64,000 nt of DNA, taken from NCBI RefSeq assembly GCF_040546685.1, contig NZ_JBEPOH010000001.1, forward strand, positions 2,108,001-2,172,000. Reading direction: 5' to 3'. This DNA comes from Variovorax sp. OAS795 (lineage in GTDB: Bacteria; Pseudomonadota; Gammaproteobacteria; Burkholderiales; Burkholderiaceae_C). Positions 28,949 through 37,417 of the stretch are shown one piece after another; position 1 is the first letter of the stretch; the number at the start of each line of letters is the position of its first letter. Under the pieces are notes generated by a model. It made no database searches. It had not been told where the DNA came from and saw only the letters and a list, made by a program, of their open reading frames with translations. Position numbers and translations under genes: made by a program.

Positions 28949-29524
28949 CTACTTGGGCGCGCTGACCGTGACCAGCGCCGGGCGCAGCACGCGCTCGTTG
29001 ATGGTGTAGCCCTTCTGGAGCACGCTCACCACGGTGTTGGGTTCCTGCTCGGGCGCGGGCACCACCGAGATGGCCTGGTGCTGGTGCGGGTCGAATTTGG
29101 TGCCGGGGGCTGGGGCCACTTCGATCACCTTGTTGCGTTCGAGCGCGCTCTTGAGCTGGCGCAGCGTGGCTTCGGCGCCTTCGCGAATCTGCTCGGGGGT
29201 TGCATCCTGGATGGCCAGGCCGGCTTCGAGGCTGTCCGTCACGGGCAGCAGGCTCTCGGCAAAGGCCTCGACCGCGAACTTGCGGGCCTTGGTGATCTCG
29301 TCGTCGGCGCGGCGGCGGGCGTTCTGCACGTCGGCCTGGGCACGAAGATATTGGTCGGCCAGTTCGGCGTTCTTGGCTTGCAGAGCGGCAAGCTCGCCTT
29401 GGGCCGCGGCCAGGGCGTCTTGTGCCTCGGCTTCGTTGGCAGCCTGCGCGGCTTCCAGTTCTTCGGGGCTTGGCTCGCCTTGCAGCATTTGGGAATTCTG
29501 TGCGGATTGTTGCGGGTCAGACAT
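28949..29524 (-). CDS. grpE: Nucleotide exchange factor GrpE
   Basis: The 191-residue dimeric exchange factor for DnaK. The N-terminal half is a long coiled coil rich in A, E, L and Q ([23 protein letters not shown]). The conserved [28 protein letters not shown] segment and the C-terminal beta domain with [14 protein letters not shown] and [20 protein letters not shown] are diagnostic. Length is typical. A heat-shock promoter matching the sigma-32 pattern lies about 50-70 bases upstream. The next genes downstream are dnaK and dnaJ. Confidence 0.97.
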   Translation of the reverse strand: MSDPQQSAQNSQMLQGEPSPEELEAAQAANEAEAQDALAAAQGELAALQAKNAELADQYLRAQADVQNARRRADDEITKARKFAVEAFAESLLPVTDSLEAGLAIQDATPEQIREGAEATLRQLKSALERNKVIEVAPAPGTKFDPHQHQAISVVPAPEQEPNTVVSVLQKGYTINERVLRPALVTVSAPK

Positions 29525-29570
29525 TTTTCAAAGAACCGGCCTGCGCCGGGAAACAAGCGATAGCCAGCCA

Positions 29571-29597
29571 CTTGGGGCTGCTCGGGGGCTTTTCAAG
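29571..29597 (-). promoter_or_regulatory. Sigma-32 (RpoH) type promoter of grpE-dnaK-dnaJ
   Basis: Reading leftward, CTTGAAA (29597-29591) is followed after 13 bases by CCCCAAG (29577-29571). The established sigma-32 pattern is CTTGAAA, 11-16 bases, then CCCCATNT. The -35 is perfect and the -10 close. The distance to the grpE start at 29524 is about 47 bases, which fits a normal leader. Confidence 0.85.
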
Positions 29598-29653
29598 CGA
29601 AAAAATGCGGCCTGAGTGGCCGCGACGACGGGGGTGAAGTGAATTTCACCGGA

Positions 29654-29745
29654 GACACCGCGGAACCGGCTTTGCCGGGCCGCTGGTGTCGCCCCCGGCA
29701 GGGGTTGGCGAAGCGGACACGAAGTGCCGCGCAGCCTGGGGGCGA
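29654..29745. repeat. REP-like palindromic element between the FKBP gene and grpE
   Basis: Two nested hairpins. The first is GACACC-GCGG-AA-CCGGC-TTT-GCCGG-G-CCGC-T-GGTGTC (29654-29690). The second pairs TCGCCCCC (29689-29696) with GGGGGCGA (29738-29745). The element begins 6 bases beyond the FKBP stop and ends before the heat-shock promoter, so it may terminate the FKBP transcript. From memory, very similar intergenic palindromes are scattered through Comamonadaceae genomes; there is only this copy in the window. Confidence 0.6.
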
Positions 29746-29751
29746 GCTTGC

Positions 29752-30102
29752 TCAGTGCGCGTCGAGGAGTTCGACGTCGAACTTCAGCGTGGCGTTCGGG
29801 GGGATCACGCCGCCGGCGCCGCGTGCGCCATAGCCGAGGGATGCGGGAATGATCAGCGTGCGCTTGCCGCCGATCTTCATGCCGGCAACGCCTTCGTCCC
29901 AGCCCTTGATGACCTGGCCGGCGCCCAGCGAGAAAGCGAATGGATCGTTGCGGTCACGGCTCGAGTCGAACTTGGCGCCTTGAACGCCGTCGTTGTAGAG
30001 CCAGCCGGTGTAGTGCACATGCACGTGCTGGCCGGCCTTGGCTTCGGCGCCGTCGCCCACGGTGGTGTCTTCGTATTGCAGGCCGGAGGGAGTGGTTGGC
30101 AT
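29752..30102 (-). CDS. FKBP-type peptidyl-prolyl cis-trans isomerase
   Basis: A 116-residue single-domain FKBP without signal peptide, so cytoplasmic. It starts MPTTPSGLQYEDTTVGDGAEA. VHVHYTGWLYNDG, FDSSRDRNDPFAFSLGAGQVIKGWDEGVAGM and GKRTLIIPASLGYGARGAGGVIPPNATLKFDVELL cover the active-site pocket. It catalyses proline isomerisation during folding. It lies upstream of, and on the same strand as, grpE-dnaK-dnaJ, but the REP-like element and the heat-shock promoter between them suggest separate transcription. Confidence 0.95.
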   Translation of the reverse strand: MPTTPSGLQYEDTTVGDGAEAKAGQHVHVHYTGWLYNDGVQGAKFDSSRDRNDPFAFSLGAGQVIKGWDEGVAGMKIGGKRTLIIPASLGYGARGAGGVIPPNATLKFDVELLDAH

Positions 30103-30197
30103 GTCGAACGCTCCTTGCGTCTATGAAATGGATGAATGGATAAGCAGACCGAAGGCGCGAAGTTTACCGACGCTCCGGGCCCCGCCCGCCGACCTGC

Positions 30198-30662
30198 TCA
30201 ATTGCCTGTGTCCAGGGGCGGGCTGGAAGACGGTGCCGCAGGAGAGGACGATGAAACGGAGGGGGCCGCCGGTGCCGGGGCTTGCGCCGCGGCTGGCGAT
30301 GGCGGCATCGAAGCAGAAGCAGAAGGCGTGGAAGATGGCGCCGTTGCCGGCGCCGCAGCCTTCTTGACCTGTCCCAGCTGCCACTTGCCCGCGAAGGCCT
30401 GCAGGTCGGACAGCCGCTTGAGCAGGTCCTGCCCGCTGACGGTGAGGCTGTAGCCGTCGCCCCCGTGGCCGACGAGGCCGGCCTCGCGCAGCTCCTTGAT
30501 GCGGGTGTTCAGCGTATTGGGGGTGATGCTGCCGACGCTGTCCTGCAGCAGGCGGAACGTCTGGGCATGGCCATCGCGCAAGGCCCAGAGCACTCTCATC
30601 GCGTAGCGGGCCTCGAGAAGCGCGAGCAGCTGGCTGACGGCTGCGTTTTCCTTGATGCTCAT
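30198..30662 (-). CDS. HxlR-like winged-helix regulator with low-complexity C-terminal tail
   Basis: A 154-residue protein. I choose the ATG at 30662 (MSIKENAAVSQLLALLEARY) because GAGGAG lies nine bases before it and abuts the ATG at 30671. Residues 1-85 form a winged helix of the HxlR type: YAMRVLWALRDGHAQTFRLL, SITPNTLNTRIKELREAGLV, then a wing GHGGDGYSLTVSGQDLL. After about residue 100 the sequence becomes a run of A, P and S. HxlR proteins usually have a conserved N-terminal cysteine, absent here. The promoter it controls is unknown; the flanking psd and FKBP genes are on the same strand. Confidence 0.75.
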   Translation of the reverse strand: MSIKENAAVSQLLALLEARYAMRVLWALRDGHAQTFRLLQDSVGSITPNTLNTRIKELREAGLVGHGGDGYSLTVSGQDLLKRLSDLQAFAGKWQLGQVKKAAAPATAPSSTPSASASMPPSPAAAQAPAPAAPSVSSSSPAAPSSSPPLDTGN

Positions 30663-30792
30663 CGACTTCATCTCCTCGGGGCTGGTGGCCTGCTTGTGGG
30701 GCTCGTTGGCCGGCGACTATAGCGCAGGGATCACGATGCTACTAGTTTTATAGCTACGGGTGCATGCTGCACGGGGCCCCTGAGACAAAGCT

Positions 30793-31644
30793 TCACAATT
30801 TGCCGAAATTGGCCATGGCCTCGCCCAAGCGCACCGCGCGGGTGGGCGACCATTGCGGATTGAAGGCCAGCGCGGGCGGCGGAAACAGCATGACGACGGT
30901 GGACCCGAGCAGGAACCGCCCCATCTCCTCGCCTTTCCTGATCACGACCTGCTGGTCGCCGTAGTGCCACTCTCGCAGCTCGCCGCCGCGCGGCGGATTG
31001 ACCACGCCGTGCCACACGGTCGCCATGCTGCCGACGATGGTGGCCCCCACCAGCACCAGCACGAAGGGCCCGCGCGCCGATTCGAAGACGCAGACCACGC
31101 GCTCGTTGCGCGCGAACAGGCCGGGCACGCCGCGCGCGGTGGCCGGATTCACCGAGAACAGGTCGCCGGGCACGTAGATCATGCGCAGCAGCCGCCCGTC
31201 GCAAGGCATGTGGATGCGGTGGTAGTCCCTCGGGCTCAGGTACAACGTCGCGAAGCTGCCGTGCGCGAACTGGTTCGCAAGCGCCGCGTCGCCGCCGACC
31301 AGCGCGGTGGTCGTGTAGTTGTGGCCCTTGGCCTGGAAGATCTGGTGGCCCTCGATGGGGCCGAACTGGCTGATGGCCCCGTCCACCGGGCACACGAGGT
31401 CGGCCTGTGCGAGGGGCCGCACGCCGGGCTTGAGCGCGCGCGTGAAAAACTGGTTGAAGCTCTTGTAGTGGTGGATGTCCGATTCGAGCGCCTCGTCCAT
31501 GTCGACGCCGTACTTGGCCACGAAGCGCCGGATGATCCACGTGGTGACGGCGCCGCGTTCCTTGCCTGCGACCCAGCCGGCGAAGTTCGTCAGGGCCTGC
31601 TTCGGAAACAGGTATTGGTGCAGTACGGCTGAGCGGTCGGACAC
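30793..31644 (-). CDS. psd: Phosphatidylserine decarboxylase proenzyme
   Basis: The 283-residue inner-membrane enzyme makes phosphatidylethanolamine from phosphatidylserine. The self-cleavage site that generates the pyruvoyl group is LGST in GRFLLGSTVVMLF near the C-terminus, giving a large beta and a small alpha chain. FNQFFTRALKPGVRPL, CPVDGAISQFG and YLSPRDYHRIHMPCDGRL are characteristic. Length matches the short proteobacterial form. It is followed leftward by the HxlR-like gene, probably in separate transcription. Upstream, 142 bases separate it from a Bug-protein gene on the same strand. Confidence 0.97.
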   Translation of the reverse strand: MSDRSAVLHQYLFPKQALTNFAGWVAGKERGAVTTWIIRRFVAKYGVDMDEALESDIHHYKSFNQFFTRALKPGVRPLAQADLVCPVDGAISQFGPIEGHQIFQAKGHNYTTTALVGGDAALANQFAHGSFATLYLSPRDYHRIHMPCDGRLLRMIYVPGDLFSVNPATARGVPGLFARNERVVCVFESARGPFVLVLVGATIVGSMATVWHGVVNPPRGGELREWHYGDQQVVIRKGEEMGRFLLGSTVVMLFPPPALAFNPQWSPTRAVRLGEAMANFGKL

Positions 31645-31786
31645 GGGTGAAAGGCCGGTAAAGCCTGGAATGCGGATCGGAGGGGCATTCTATAAAGGGG
31701 CCGCGCGGCCGGACGTAGGAAGCTTCCCTTGGATGGAGCCCTCTTCGTCCGCGCCACGGCGCCCCTCGGCAGGCACGCAGCCGGGC

Positions 31787-32779
31787 TCAGTCCGCCTTGA
31801 TGCCGGCCGCCTTGATCACCTGGGCCCACTTGTCGACCTCGGCCTTCTGGAAGGCCGCGATCTTTGCCGTGCTCAGGTCGGCCGGCTCCATGCCGAAGCC
31901 CTTGAGCTTTTCCTGCATCTCGGGCGTTGCGAGGATCTTGCGGATCTCGGTGTGCAGCCGGTCGACGATGGGCGCCGGCGTCCCTGCAGGCACGAAGATC
32001 GCCTGCCACGACAGCACCTCGAAATCCTGCAGGCCCGCGATGCCGGATTCCGCGACCGTGGGCACGTCGGGCATCGATGCCAGGCGCTTGGCCGAGGTCA
32101 CCGCGATGGCGCGCAGCTTGCCGCTCTGCACGTGCGGGCCGGCCACCACGGTGGTGTCGAACATCATGTCGACCTGGCCGCCGATCACGTCCTGGATCGC
32201 CGGGCCGCTGCCCTTGTACGGAATGTGCGTGAACTTCACGCCCGACTTGAACGCCAGCAATTCGAGCGACAGGTGCTGCGAAGTGCCCGTGCCGGCCGAT
32301 GCCGACGAGAGTCCGCCCGACTTGGTCTTGCTGGCTTCCAGCACGTCCTTCAGCGTCTTGTAGGGGCTGGCCTGGTTCACCACCAGCACCAGCGGGTTGG
32401 TGCCGATGAGCGTGACGGGCGCAAACGACTTTTGCGGGTCGTAGCCGAGCTTCGGGTACAGGCTGATGTTGATCGCGTGCGAGCTGATGGTGCCGCCCAC
32501 CATCGTGAAGCCGTCGGGCGCCGCGCGCGCGCCGATCTCGGAGCCGACGCTGCCGCCGGCACCGCCCTTGTTGTCGATGATCACGCTCGTGCCCAGCACG
32601 GTGCCGAGCTTCTGGCCGATCAGGCGCGCCAGCACGTCGGTGGTGCCGCCTGCGGGAAACGGCACGAGGTAGGTGATGGCCTTGCCCGTGGGCCAGTTGC
32701 CGGGGCCTTGCGCGAATGCGGGCAGGCCCGCGGCCAGCGAAGAGGCGAGGGCGGTTCGGATCAGTGTGCGGCGTTGCAT
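31787..32779 (-). CDS. Bug-family (TctC-like) periplasmic binding protein
   Basis: A 330-residue binding protein. The ATG at 32779 gives MQRRTLIRTALASSLAAGLPAFAQ, a signal peptide cleaved near AFA/QG. Typical Bug features follow: ITYLVPFPAGGTTDVLARLIGQKL, VIIDNKGGAGGSVGSEI, FTHIPYKGSGPAIQDVIGGQVDM and RLASMPDVPTVAESG. Bug proteins bind carboxylated small molecules. No TctA/TctB membrane partners are encoded in this window, as is usual for orphan Bug genes. It is the last gene of the leftward aldarate run, 37 bases after the beta-propeller lactonase gene, so an aldarate or lactone ligand is plausible. Confidence 0.93.
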   Translation of the reverse strand: MQRRTLIRTALASSLAAGLPAFAQGPGNWPTGKAITYLVPFPAGGTTDVLARLIGQKLGTVLGTSVIIDNKGGAGGSVGSEIGARAAPDGFTMVGGTISSHAINISLYPKLGYDPQKSFAPVTLIGTNPLVLVVNQASPYKTLKDVLEASKTKSGGLSSASAGTGTSQHLSLELLAFKSGVKFTHIPYKGSGPAIQDVIGGQVDMMFDTTVVAGPHVQSGKLRAIAVTSAKRLASMPDVPTVAESGIAGLQDFEVLSWQAIFVPAGTPAPIVDRLHTEIRKILATPEMQEKLKGFGMEPADLSTAKIAAFQKAEVDKWAQVIKAAGIKAD

Positions 32780-32816
32780 TGCAGTATCTCCTTTGATGAT
32801 GTGCTTGAGGGAATCG

Positions 32817-33947
32817 TCACGGTGTGTCGACGATCTCGATCCAGTTCGGGTTCTTGCCCGCATCGGTGCGCGACGGCTTGCCGAGTGCGCCGGTCGCGGG
32901 GTCGATGGCGTAGAGCGAAATGCCGTGCGATTCCTGGCCGGCGGCAATCAGGTAGCGGCCGCTCGGGTCGATCGCAAAGCCGCGCGGGCCTTTCTCGGTC
33001 GGTGTGTTGCCGAGCGGCTGCAGCTGCCCGGTGGCGGCATCCACCTTGAACGCGGCGAGCGTGCTCGACGTGCGCTCCGAGGCATACAGGAAGCGCCCAT
33101 CGGGCGTCAGGTGCAGGTCGGCCGCCCAGGGCTTGCCCGTGAATCCCGGCGGCAGCGCGGTGGTGCTCTGCTCGAGCTTGAGCGTGCCGCGCGCGGCGTC
33201 CCAGGCGTACACCTGCAAGCTCGCATCAAGCTCGTTCAGCAGGTAGACGCGGCGCTGGGCCTTGTCCCACACGAAGTGGCGCGGCCCCGATTTGGGCGTG
33301 CTCGTGGTCAGCGCCGGATCGTTGGCCGACAGCAGCCCCTTCTCCGCATCGAAGCGCCAGCTGGACACGTTGTCGGCGCCCAGGCTGGTGGCCAGCACGA
33401 AGCGGTTGCTGGCATCCGCGTGGATCGCGTGCGCATTCGGCCCGGTCTGCACCAGTTGCTGGATCGGGCCCACCGCGCCGTCCTTGCCGATGGCGTTGAC
33501 CGAGATCTTGCCGCCCTGGTAGGAGGCCGCGAAGAGCCACTTGCCGCTCGCATCGAGGTCGATGTTGGCCATGCTGTCGGCCAGCGGCGCTTCGCCGAGC
33601 TTCTGCAGCTTGCCCGTGGCGGCGTCGATCGACATCGAGACCACGCGGAACGGCTGCGAACGAAGCGCCGCGTACAGCACGCGCTTGTCGGGGCTCACCG
33701 CCATGGGCATCACGGTGCCGCCGACGTTGAGCGTCTGCACCGGCTTGAGCACGCCCTGGGCGCGGTCCAGTTCGAGCACCGAGATCTCCTGGCTGTCCGC
33801 GTTGGACACGTAGACCCAGGTGGCCGCGGCCGCGTGGCCGATGGCAGCCAGGGACAGCAGCGCGGCGGCGCCGCGGATCATGGCGCGCGGCAGGCGGGTG
33901 CGCAAGGAGATGCGGGCGGGGTGGATCATGGAGGTGTGCCGGTTCAT
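32817..33947 (-). CDS. Periplasmic lactonase-family beta-propeller protein
   Basis: A 376-residue protein of the YbhE-type lactonase family. Repeated blades of the form DASGKWLFAASYQGGKISV, DASNRFVLATSLGADNVSS and DPSGRYLIAAGQESHGIS make up a seven-bladed propeller. Unlike cytoplasmic 6-phosphogluconolactonase YbhE it has a leader (MIRGAAALLSLAAIGHAAAA), so it is probably periplasmic; the exact start among several ATGs is uncertain. The start at 33947 overlaps the upstream Bug stop by four bases. In this operon a sugar-acid lactone is the likely substrate. Confidence 0.85.
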   Translation of the reverse strand: MNRHTSMIHPARISLRTRLPRAMIRGAAALLSLAAIGHAAAATWVYVSNADSQEISVLELDRAQGVLKPVQTLNVGGTVMPMAVSPDKRVLYAALRSQPFRVVSMSIDAATGKLQKLGEAPLADSMANIDLDASGKWLFAASYQGGKISVNAIGKDGAVGPIQQLVQTGPNAHAIHADASNRFVLATSLGADNVSSWRFDAEKGLLSANDPALTTSTPKSGPRHFVWDKAQRRVYLLNELDASLQVYAWDAARGTLKLEQSTTALPPGFTGKPWAADLHLTPDGRFLYASERTSSTLAAFKVDAATGQLQPLGNTPTEKGPRGFAIDPSGRYLIAAGQESHGISLYAIDPATGALGKPSRTDAGKNPNWIEIVDTP

Positions 33948-34930
33948 GGCTTGATGTTCAGCTTGGCGATCAGCGCCTTGAAATAGGCGTTGTCCTTGGC
34001 CAGCGTTTCCTTGAACACCGCGCCGTCGGTGTAGACGTAGCCGAGGTTCTGCTTGTCCATCACTTCATGCATCAGCGGTTCGGCCGCCGTCTTGGCGGTG
34101 ATCTCGCGCAGCCTGGCCATGACTTCGGGCGGCGTGTTCTTGGGAGCGCCGAGGCCGCGCCAGGTGCCGATCGACAGGTCGATGCCGCGCTCCTTGGCGG
34201 TGGGCACGTTGTCGAAGCCTTTCACGCGCTTGTCGGCCATGACCATCAGCACCTTGAGCTTGCCGGACTGGACATGCGTGGTCACTTCGGCCGGGCTCAC
34301 CGCCACCGCCTCGATGTGCCCGCCCAGCAGCGCCAGCACCGCGGGCGCGGCGCCCTGGAACGGGATGTGGCCGAACCGGGTGCCGGTCTTGTCTTCCAGC
34401 GCCGCCGCGGCCAGGTGCCAGATCGAGCCGTTGCCAGAATTGCCCACGCGCACGCCCTCGGGCGACTTCCTTGCCGCCGCCAGGAATTCCTCGATCGTGT
34501 TCCACGGTGCGTCGGCCTTGACGGTGATCGCGGCCGGGTCTGCGTTGAGCTGCGCGATCGGCTGGAAGTCGTCGTAGTTGAACTTGGCCAGGCCCAGGTG
34601 CGGCAGCGTCAGAAGCTCCACCGTGAGCACCGCAAGCTTGTAGCCGTCGGGCCGGGAGTTGATCACCTCGTTCCACCCGATGGCGCCACCGGCGCCAGGT
34701 CGGTTGACGATCACGATGCTCTGCGAGATGTGCTTGCGGCTCGCTTCGGAAAAGGCGCGCGCCAGGCCGTCGGTGCCGCCGCCGGGCTGGTAGGGCACCA
34801 GGAGCTCGATGGCATGGGTCGGGAAGCTGCTGCCATTGCCTTGCGCGGCGGCCACTGCCGCATATCCGAACGAGAGGCTCGCGGTTGCCGACATGGCGGC
34901 CAGGGCGCGAACGAATCTGCTTCTTTTCAT
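33944..34930 (-). CDS. Bug-family (TctC-like) periplasmic binding protein
   Basis: A 328-residue binding protein, with start at 34930 (MKRSRFVRALAAMSATASLSFGYAAVAAAQ) and a clear signal peptide. IELLVPYQPGGGTDGLARAFSEA, VIVNRPGAGGAIGWNEVINSRPDGYK, FGHIPFQGAAPAVLALLGGHI and GFDNVPTAKERGIDLS define the family. It is encoded between the SDR and the lactonase, whose start it overlaps by four bases, so the three are probably cotranslated. It is only distantly similar by eye to the Bug protein at 31787-32779, so the ligands may differ. Confidence 0.93.
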   Translation of the reverse strand: MKRSRFVRALAAMSATASLSFGYAAVAAAQGNGSSFPTHAIELLVPYQPGGGTDGLARAFSEASRKHISQSIVIVNRPGAGGAIGWNEVINSRPDGYKLAVLTVELLTLPHLGLAKFNYDDFQPIAQLNADPAAITVKADAPWNTIEEFLAAARKSPEGVRVGNSGNGSIWHLAAAALEDKTGTRFGHIPFQGAAPAVLALLGGHIEAVAVSPAEVTTHVQSGKLKVLMVMADKRVKGFDNVPTAKERGIDLSIGTWRGLGAPKNTPPEVMARLREITAKTAAEPLMHEVMDKQNLGYVYTDGAVFKETLAKDNAYFKALIAKLNIKP

Positions 34931-34998
34931 TGGTTGTCGTCTCCGTTGTTGATCTTGATTCCGCGAGCCTCGGAAGGAGGCTGGACGGCTGTCTCCCG

Positions 34999-35760
34999 TC
35001 AGGGCATGTACTGTCCGCCGTTCACCTCGATCACCTGGCCCGTGACATAGCCCGAAAGCTGCTCCGAGGCGAGATAGAGGAAGGCGCCCACGCATTCGTC
35101 CGGGGTGCCGATGCGCGCCATCGGGATGCCGGCGCGGAACGATTCGAGCATCGCGGGCGTCGAGAAGCGGTCCTGGAACGGCGTCTGGATCACGCCGGGC
35201 GCCACCGCGTTCACACGGATCTTGTCGCCCACGAGTTCCCTGGCGAGCCCGTGCGTGGCGGTGCTCACGAAACCCTTGGAGCCCGCGTAGAGGTAGGCGC
35301 CCGGTCCGCCGCCGGTGCGTGCCGCGACCGAGGTCACGTTGATGATGTTGCCGCCGCCGTGGCCGCGCATCACCGGAACCACCTCGCGCGCAAACGCGAG
35401 CACGGAACGCGCGTTGATGTGCATCACCTCGTCGAACAGCGCGTCGTCGAACTCGGCGATCGGCACCCGCTTCACCAGGCTGCCGGCGTTGTTCACCAGC
35501 ACGTCGATGCGGCCGAAGCGCGACGCGGTCTGCTTGACGCATTCGCGGATCGCGGCCGTGTCGCGCACGTCGGCCTGGAGCGCGAAGGCGTCGCCGCCGG
35601 CCGCGCGGATGGTCTCGACGACCTGGTTGGCGGCGTCGGCCGAGCTGTTGTAGTGCACCGCCACGCGCATGCCGCGCGCCGCGAATGCAATGGCCACCGC
35701 GGCGCCGATGCCGGTGCTGGCACCGGTGACGAGTGCGGTCTTGCCCTTGAGATCTTCCAT
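34999..35760 (-). CDS. SDR-family NAD(P)-dependent oxidoreductase
   Basis: A 253-residue classical SDR. The ATG at 35760 gives MEDLKGKTALVTGASTGIGAAVA with the TGxxxGxG cofactor motif. NNAG is present in VLVNNAGSLVKRVP, the catalytic Ser is in NVTSVAARTGGG and the Tyr-x3-Lys in YAGSKGF. NGGQYMP closes the protein. An Arg-containing turn after beta-2 (AVHYNSSADA) gives no firm NAD/NADP preference. It sits 17 bases after garD in the aldarate operon, so oxidation of a sugar acid or reduction of a keto acid is likely, but it is not part of the standard pathway. Confidence 0.9.
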   Translation of the reverse strand: MEDLKGKTALVTGASTGIGAAVAIAFAARGMRVAVHYNSSADAANQVVETIRAAGGDAFALQADVRDTAAIRECVKQTASRFGRIDVLVNNAGSLVKRVPIAEFDDALFDEVMHINARSVLAFAREVVPVMRGHGGGNIINVTSVAARTGGGPGAYLYAGSKGFVSTATHGLARELVGDKIRVNAVAPGVIQTPFQDRFSTPAMLESFRAGIPMARIGTPDECVGAFLYLASEQLSGYVTGQVIEVNGGQYMP

Positions 35761-35777
35761 GGTGTTTCCTTTCGGGG

Positions 35778-37385
35778 TCAGGTCACGGGAGCCGGGTTGA
35801 ACAGCACCAGTGCGTTGTGAAGCTTCCACTGCTCGGCCCAGGTTTTCTTCCTGCCGCTGGCCACGTCGAGCATCAGGCGGAACATCTCCCAGCCCACGTC
35901 CTCGATGGTGGCATCGCCGTCGGCGATGCGGCCCGCGTTCACGTCCATCAGGTCATGCCAGCGGCGCGCCAGGTCGCTGCGCGTTGCGACCTTGATCACC
36001 GGCACCTCGGCCAGGCCATAGGGCGTGCCGCGCCCGGTGGTGAACACATGCAGGGTCATGCCCGCGGCCAGCTGCAGCGTGCCGCAGATGAAATCGCTGG
36101 CTGGCGTGGCGGTATAGAGCAGGCCCTTCTGCCGGGCTTTCTCGCCCGGCGGGACCACGCCGGAGATCGGCGCGCTGCCGCTCTTGACGATCGAGCCCAT
36201 GGCTTTCTCGACGATGTTGGAGAGCCCGCCCTTCTTGTTGCCCGGCGTGGTGTTGGCGCTGCGGTCGACGCGGCCGCGGTCCAGGTAGGCGTCGTACCAG
36301 GCCATCTCGCGGATCATGGCTTCGGCCACCTCGGGCGTGGTGGCGCGCGAAGTGAGCTGGTCGATGCCGTCGCGCACCTCGGTCACTTCCGAGAACATCA
36401 CGGTGGCGCCGGCGCGCACCAGCAGGTCGGTGCAAAAGCCCACGGCCGGGTTGGCCGTGACGCCCGAGAAGGCATCGCTGCCGCCGCACTGCACGCCCAC
36501 CACCAGCTCGCTCGCGGGCACGGTCTCGCGCCGCCGCGCATTGAGCCGCTCCAGGTGCTCCTCGGCCTGCCGCATGATCGAATCGATCATCGACATGAAG
36601 CCCACGTGCGCGTCGTCCTGCAGGCACACCACGTCGAGCCTGGCATTGGCCGTCTCGCCGATGTCGGCCACGTTGCGCTCGTCCACCAGCGCAATGCTGC
36701 CCGGCGGCAGCAGGCGCTCGGGCTGCAGCTTTTCGCAGCCCAGGCTGATGACCATCACCTCGCCGCCGAAGTTCGGGTTGAGGCTGATGTTGCGCAGCGT
36801 GCGGATCGGGATGACCGCGTCGGGCGCGTCGATGGCCACGCCGCAGCCGTAGCTGTGCGACAGGCCCACCACATCGTCGACGTGGGGGTACTTGGGCAGC
36901 AGCTCGGCCTTGATCCGCTGCACCGCGAAATCGACCACGCCCGCCACGCACTGCACCGTCTGCGTGATCGCGAGGATGTTGCGCGTGCCCACCGATCCGT
37001 CGAGGTTGCGATAGCCCTCGAAGGTGTAGCCCTCCAGCGGCGGTTGCGCGGGCGGCTTCACGGTGGCGATGGGCAGGCCTTCGAGCTCGCGCGCCGCGGG
37101 CATCCGGAGCAGGCGCTCGTGCACCCAGCTGCCGCGCGGAATGGCCTTCAGCGCATAGCCGATCACCACGTTGTAGCGCACGACCGCATCGCCTTCGGCC
37201 AGGTCGGCCAGCGCGACCTTGTGGCCCTGCGGCACGTTGTCGACCAGCACCAGGCCGTCGGCAAAGGCGGCGCCGGCCTTCAGGCCGCCATCGTTGGCCA
37301 CGATGGCGACGTTGTCCGCCGCGTGCATGTGGATGCGGTGCGGCGGGCGCACTGCGGAGGAAGGGGACACTGATGAGTCGGCCAT
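35778..37385 (-). CDS. garD: Galactarate dehydratase (UxaA family)
   Basis: A 535-residue enzyme dehydrating galactarate to 5-dehydro-4-deoxy-glucarate. From memory it aligns closely with E. coli GarD over its whole length: [93 protein letters not shown]. An N-terminal SAF-type domain precedes the UxaA catalytic part. The start [11 protein letters not shown] is at 37385. It is placed between the TRAP permease (32-base gap) and an SDR. Its product is the substrate of KdgD encoded on the other arm of the locus. Confidence 0.95.
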   Translation of the reverse strand: MADSSVSPSSAVRPPHRIHMHAADNVAIVANDGGLKAGAAFADGLVLVDNVPQGHKVALADLAEGDAVVRYNVVIGYALKAIPRGSWVHERLLRMPAARELEGLPIATVKPPAQPPLEGYTFEGYRNLDGSVGTRNILAITQTVQCVAGVVDFAVQRIKAELLPKYPHVDDVVGLSHSYGCGVAIDAPDAVIPIRTLRNISLNPNFGGEVMVISLGCEKLQPERLLPPGSIALVDERNVADIGETANARLDVVCLQDDAHVGFMSMIDSIMRQAEEHLERLNARRRETVPASELVVGVQCGGSDAFSGVTANPAVGFCTDLLVRAGATVMFSEVTEVRDGIDQLTSRATTPEVAEAMIREMAWYDAYLDRGRVDRSANTTPGNKKGGLSNIVEKAMGSIVKSGSAPISGVVPPGEKARQKGLLYTATPASDFICGTLQLAAGMTLHVFTTGRGTPYGLAEVPVIKVATRSDLARRWHDLMDVNAGRIADGDATIEDVGWEMFRLMLDVASGRKKTWAEQWKLHNALVLFNPAPVT

Positions 37386-37417
37386 CGAAACGAACTCCAC
37401 GTTGCTTGTGTTTGCCG

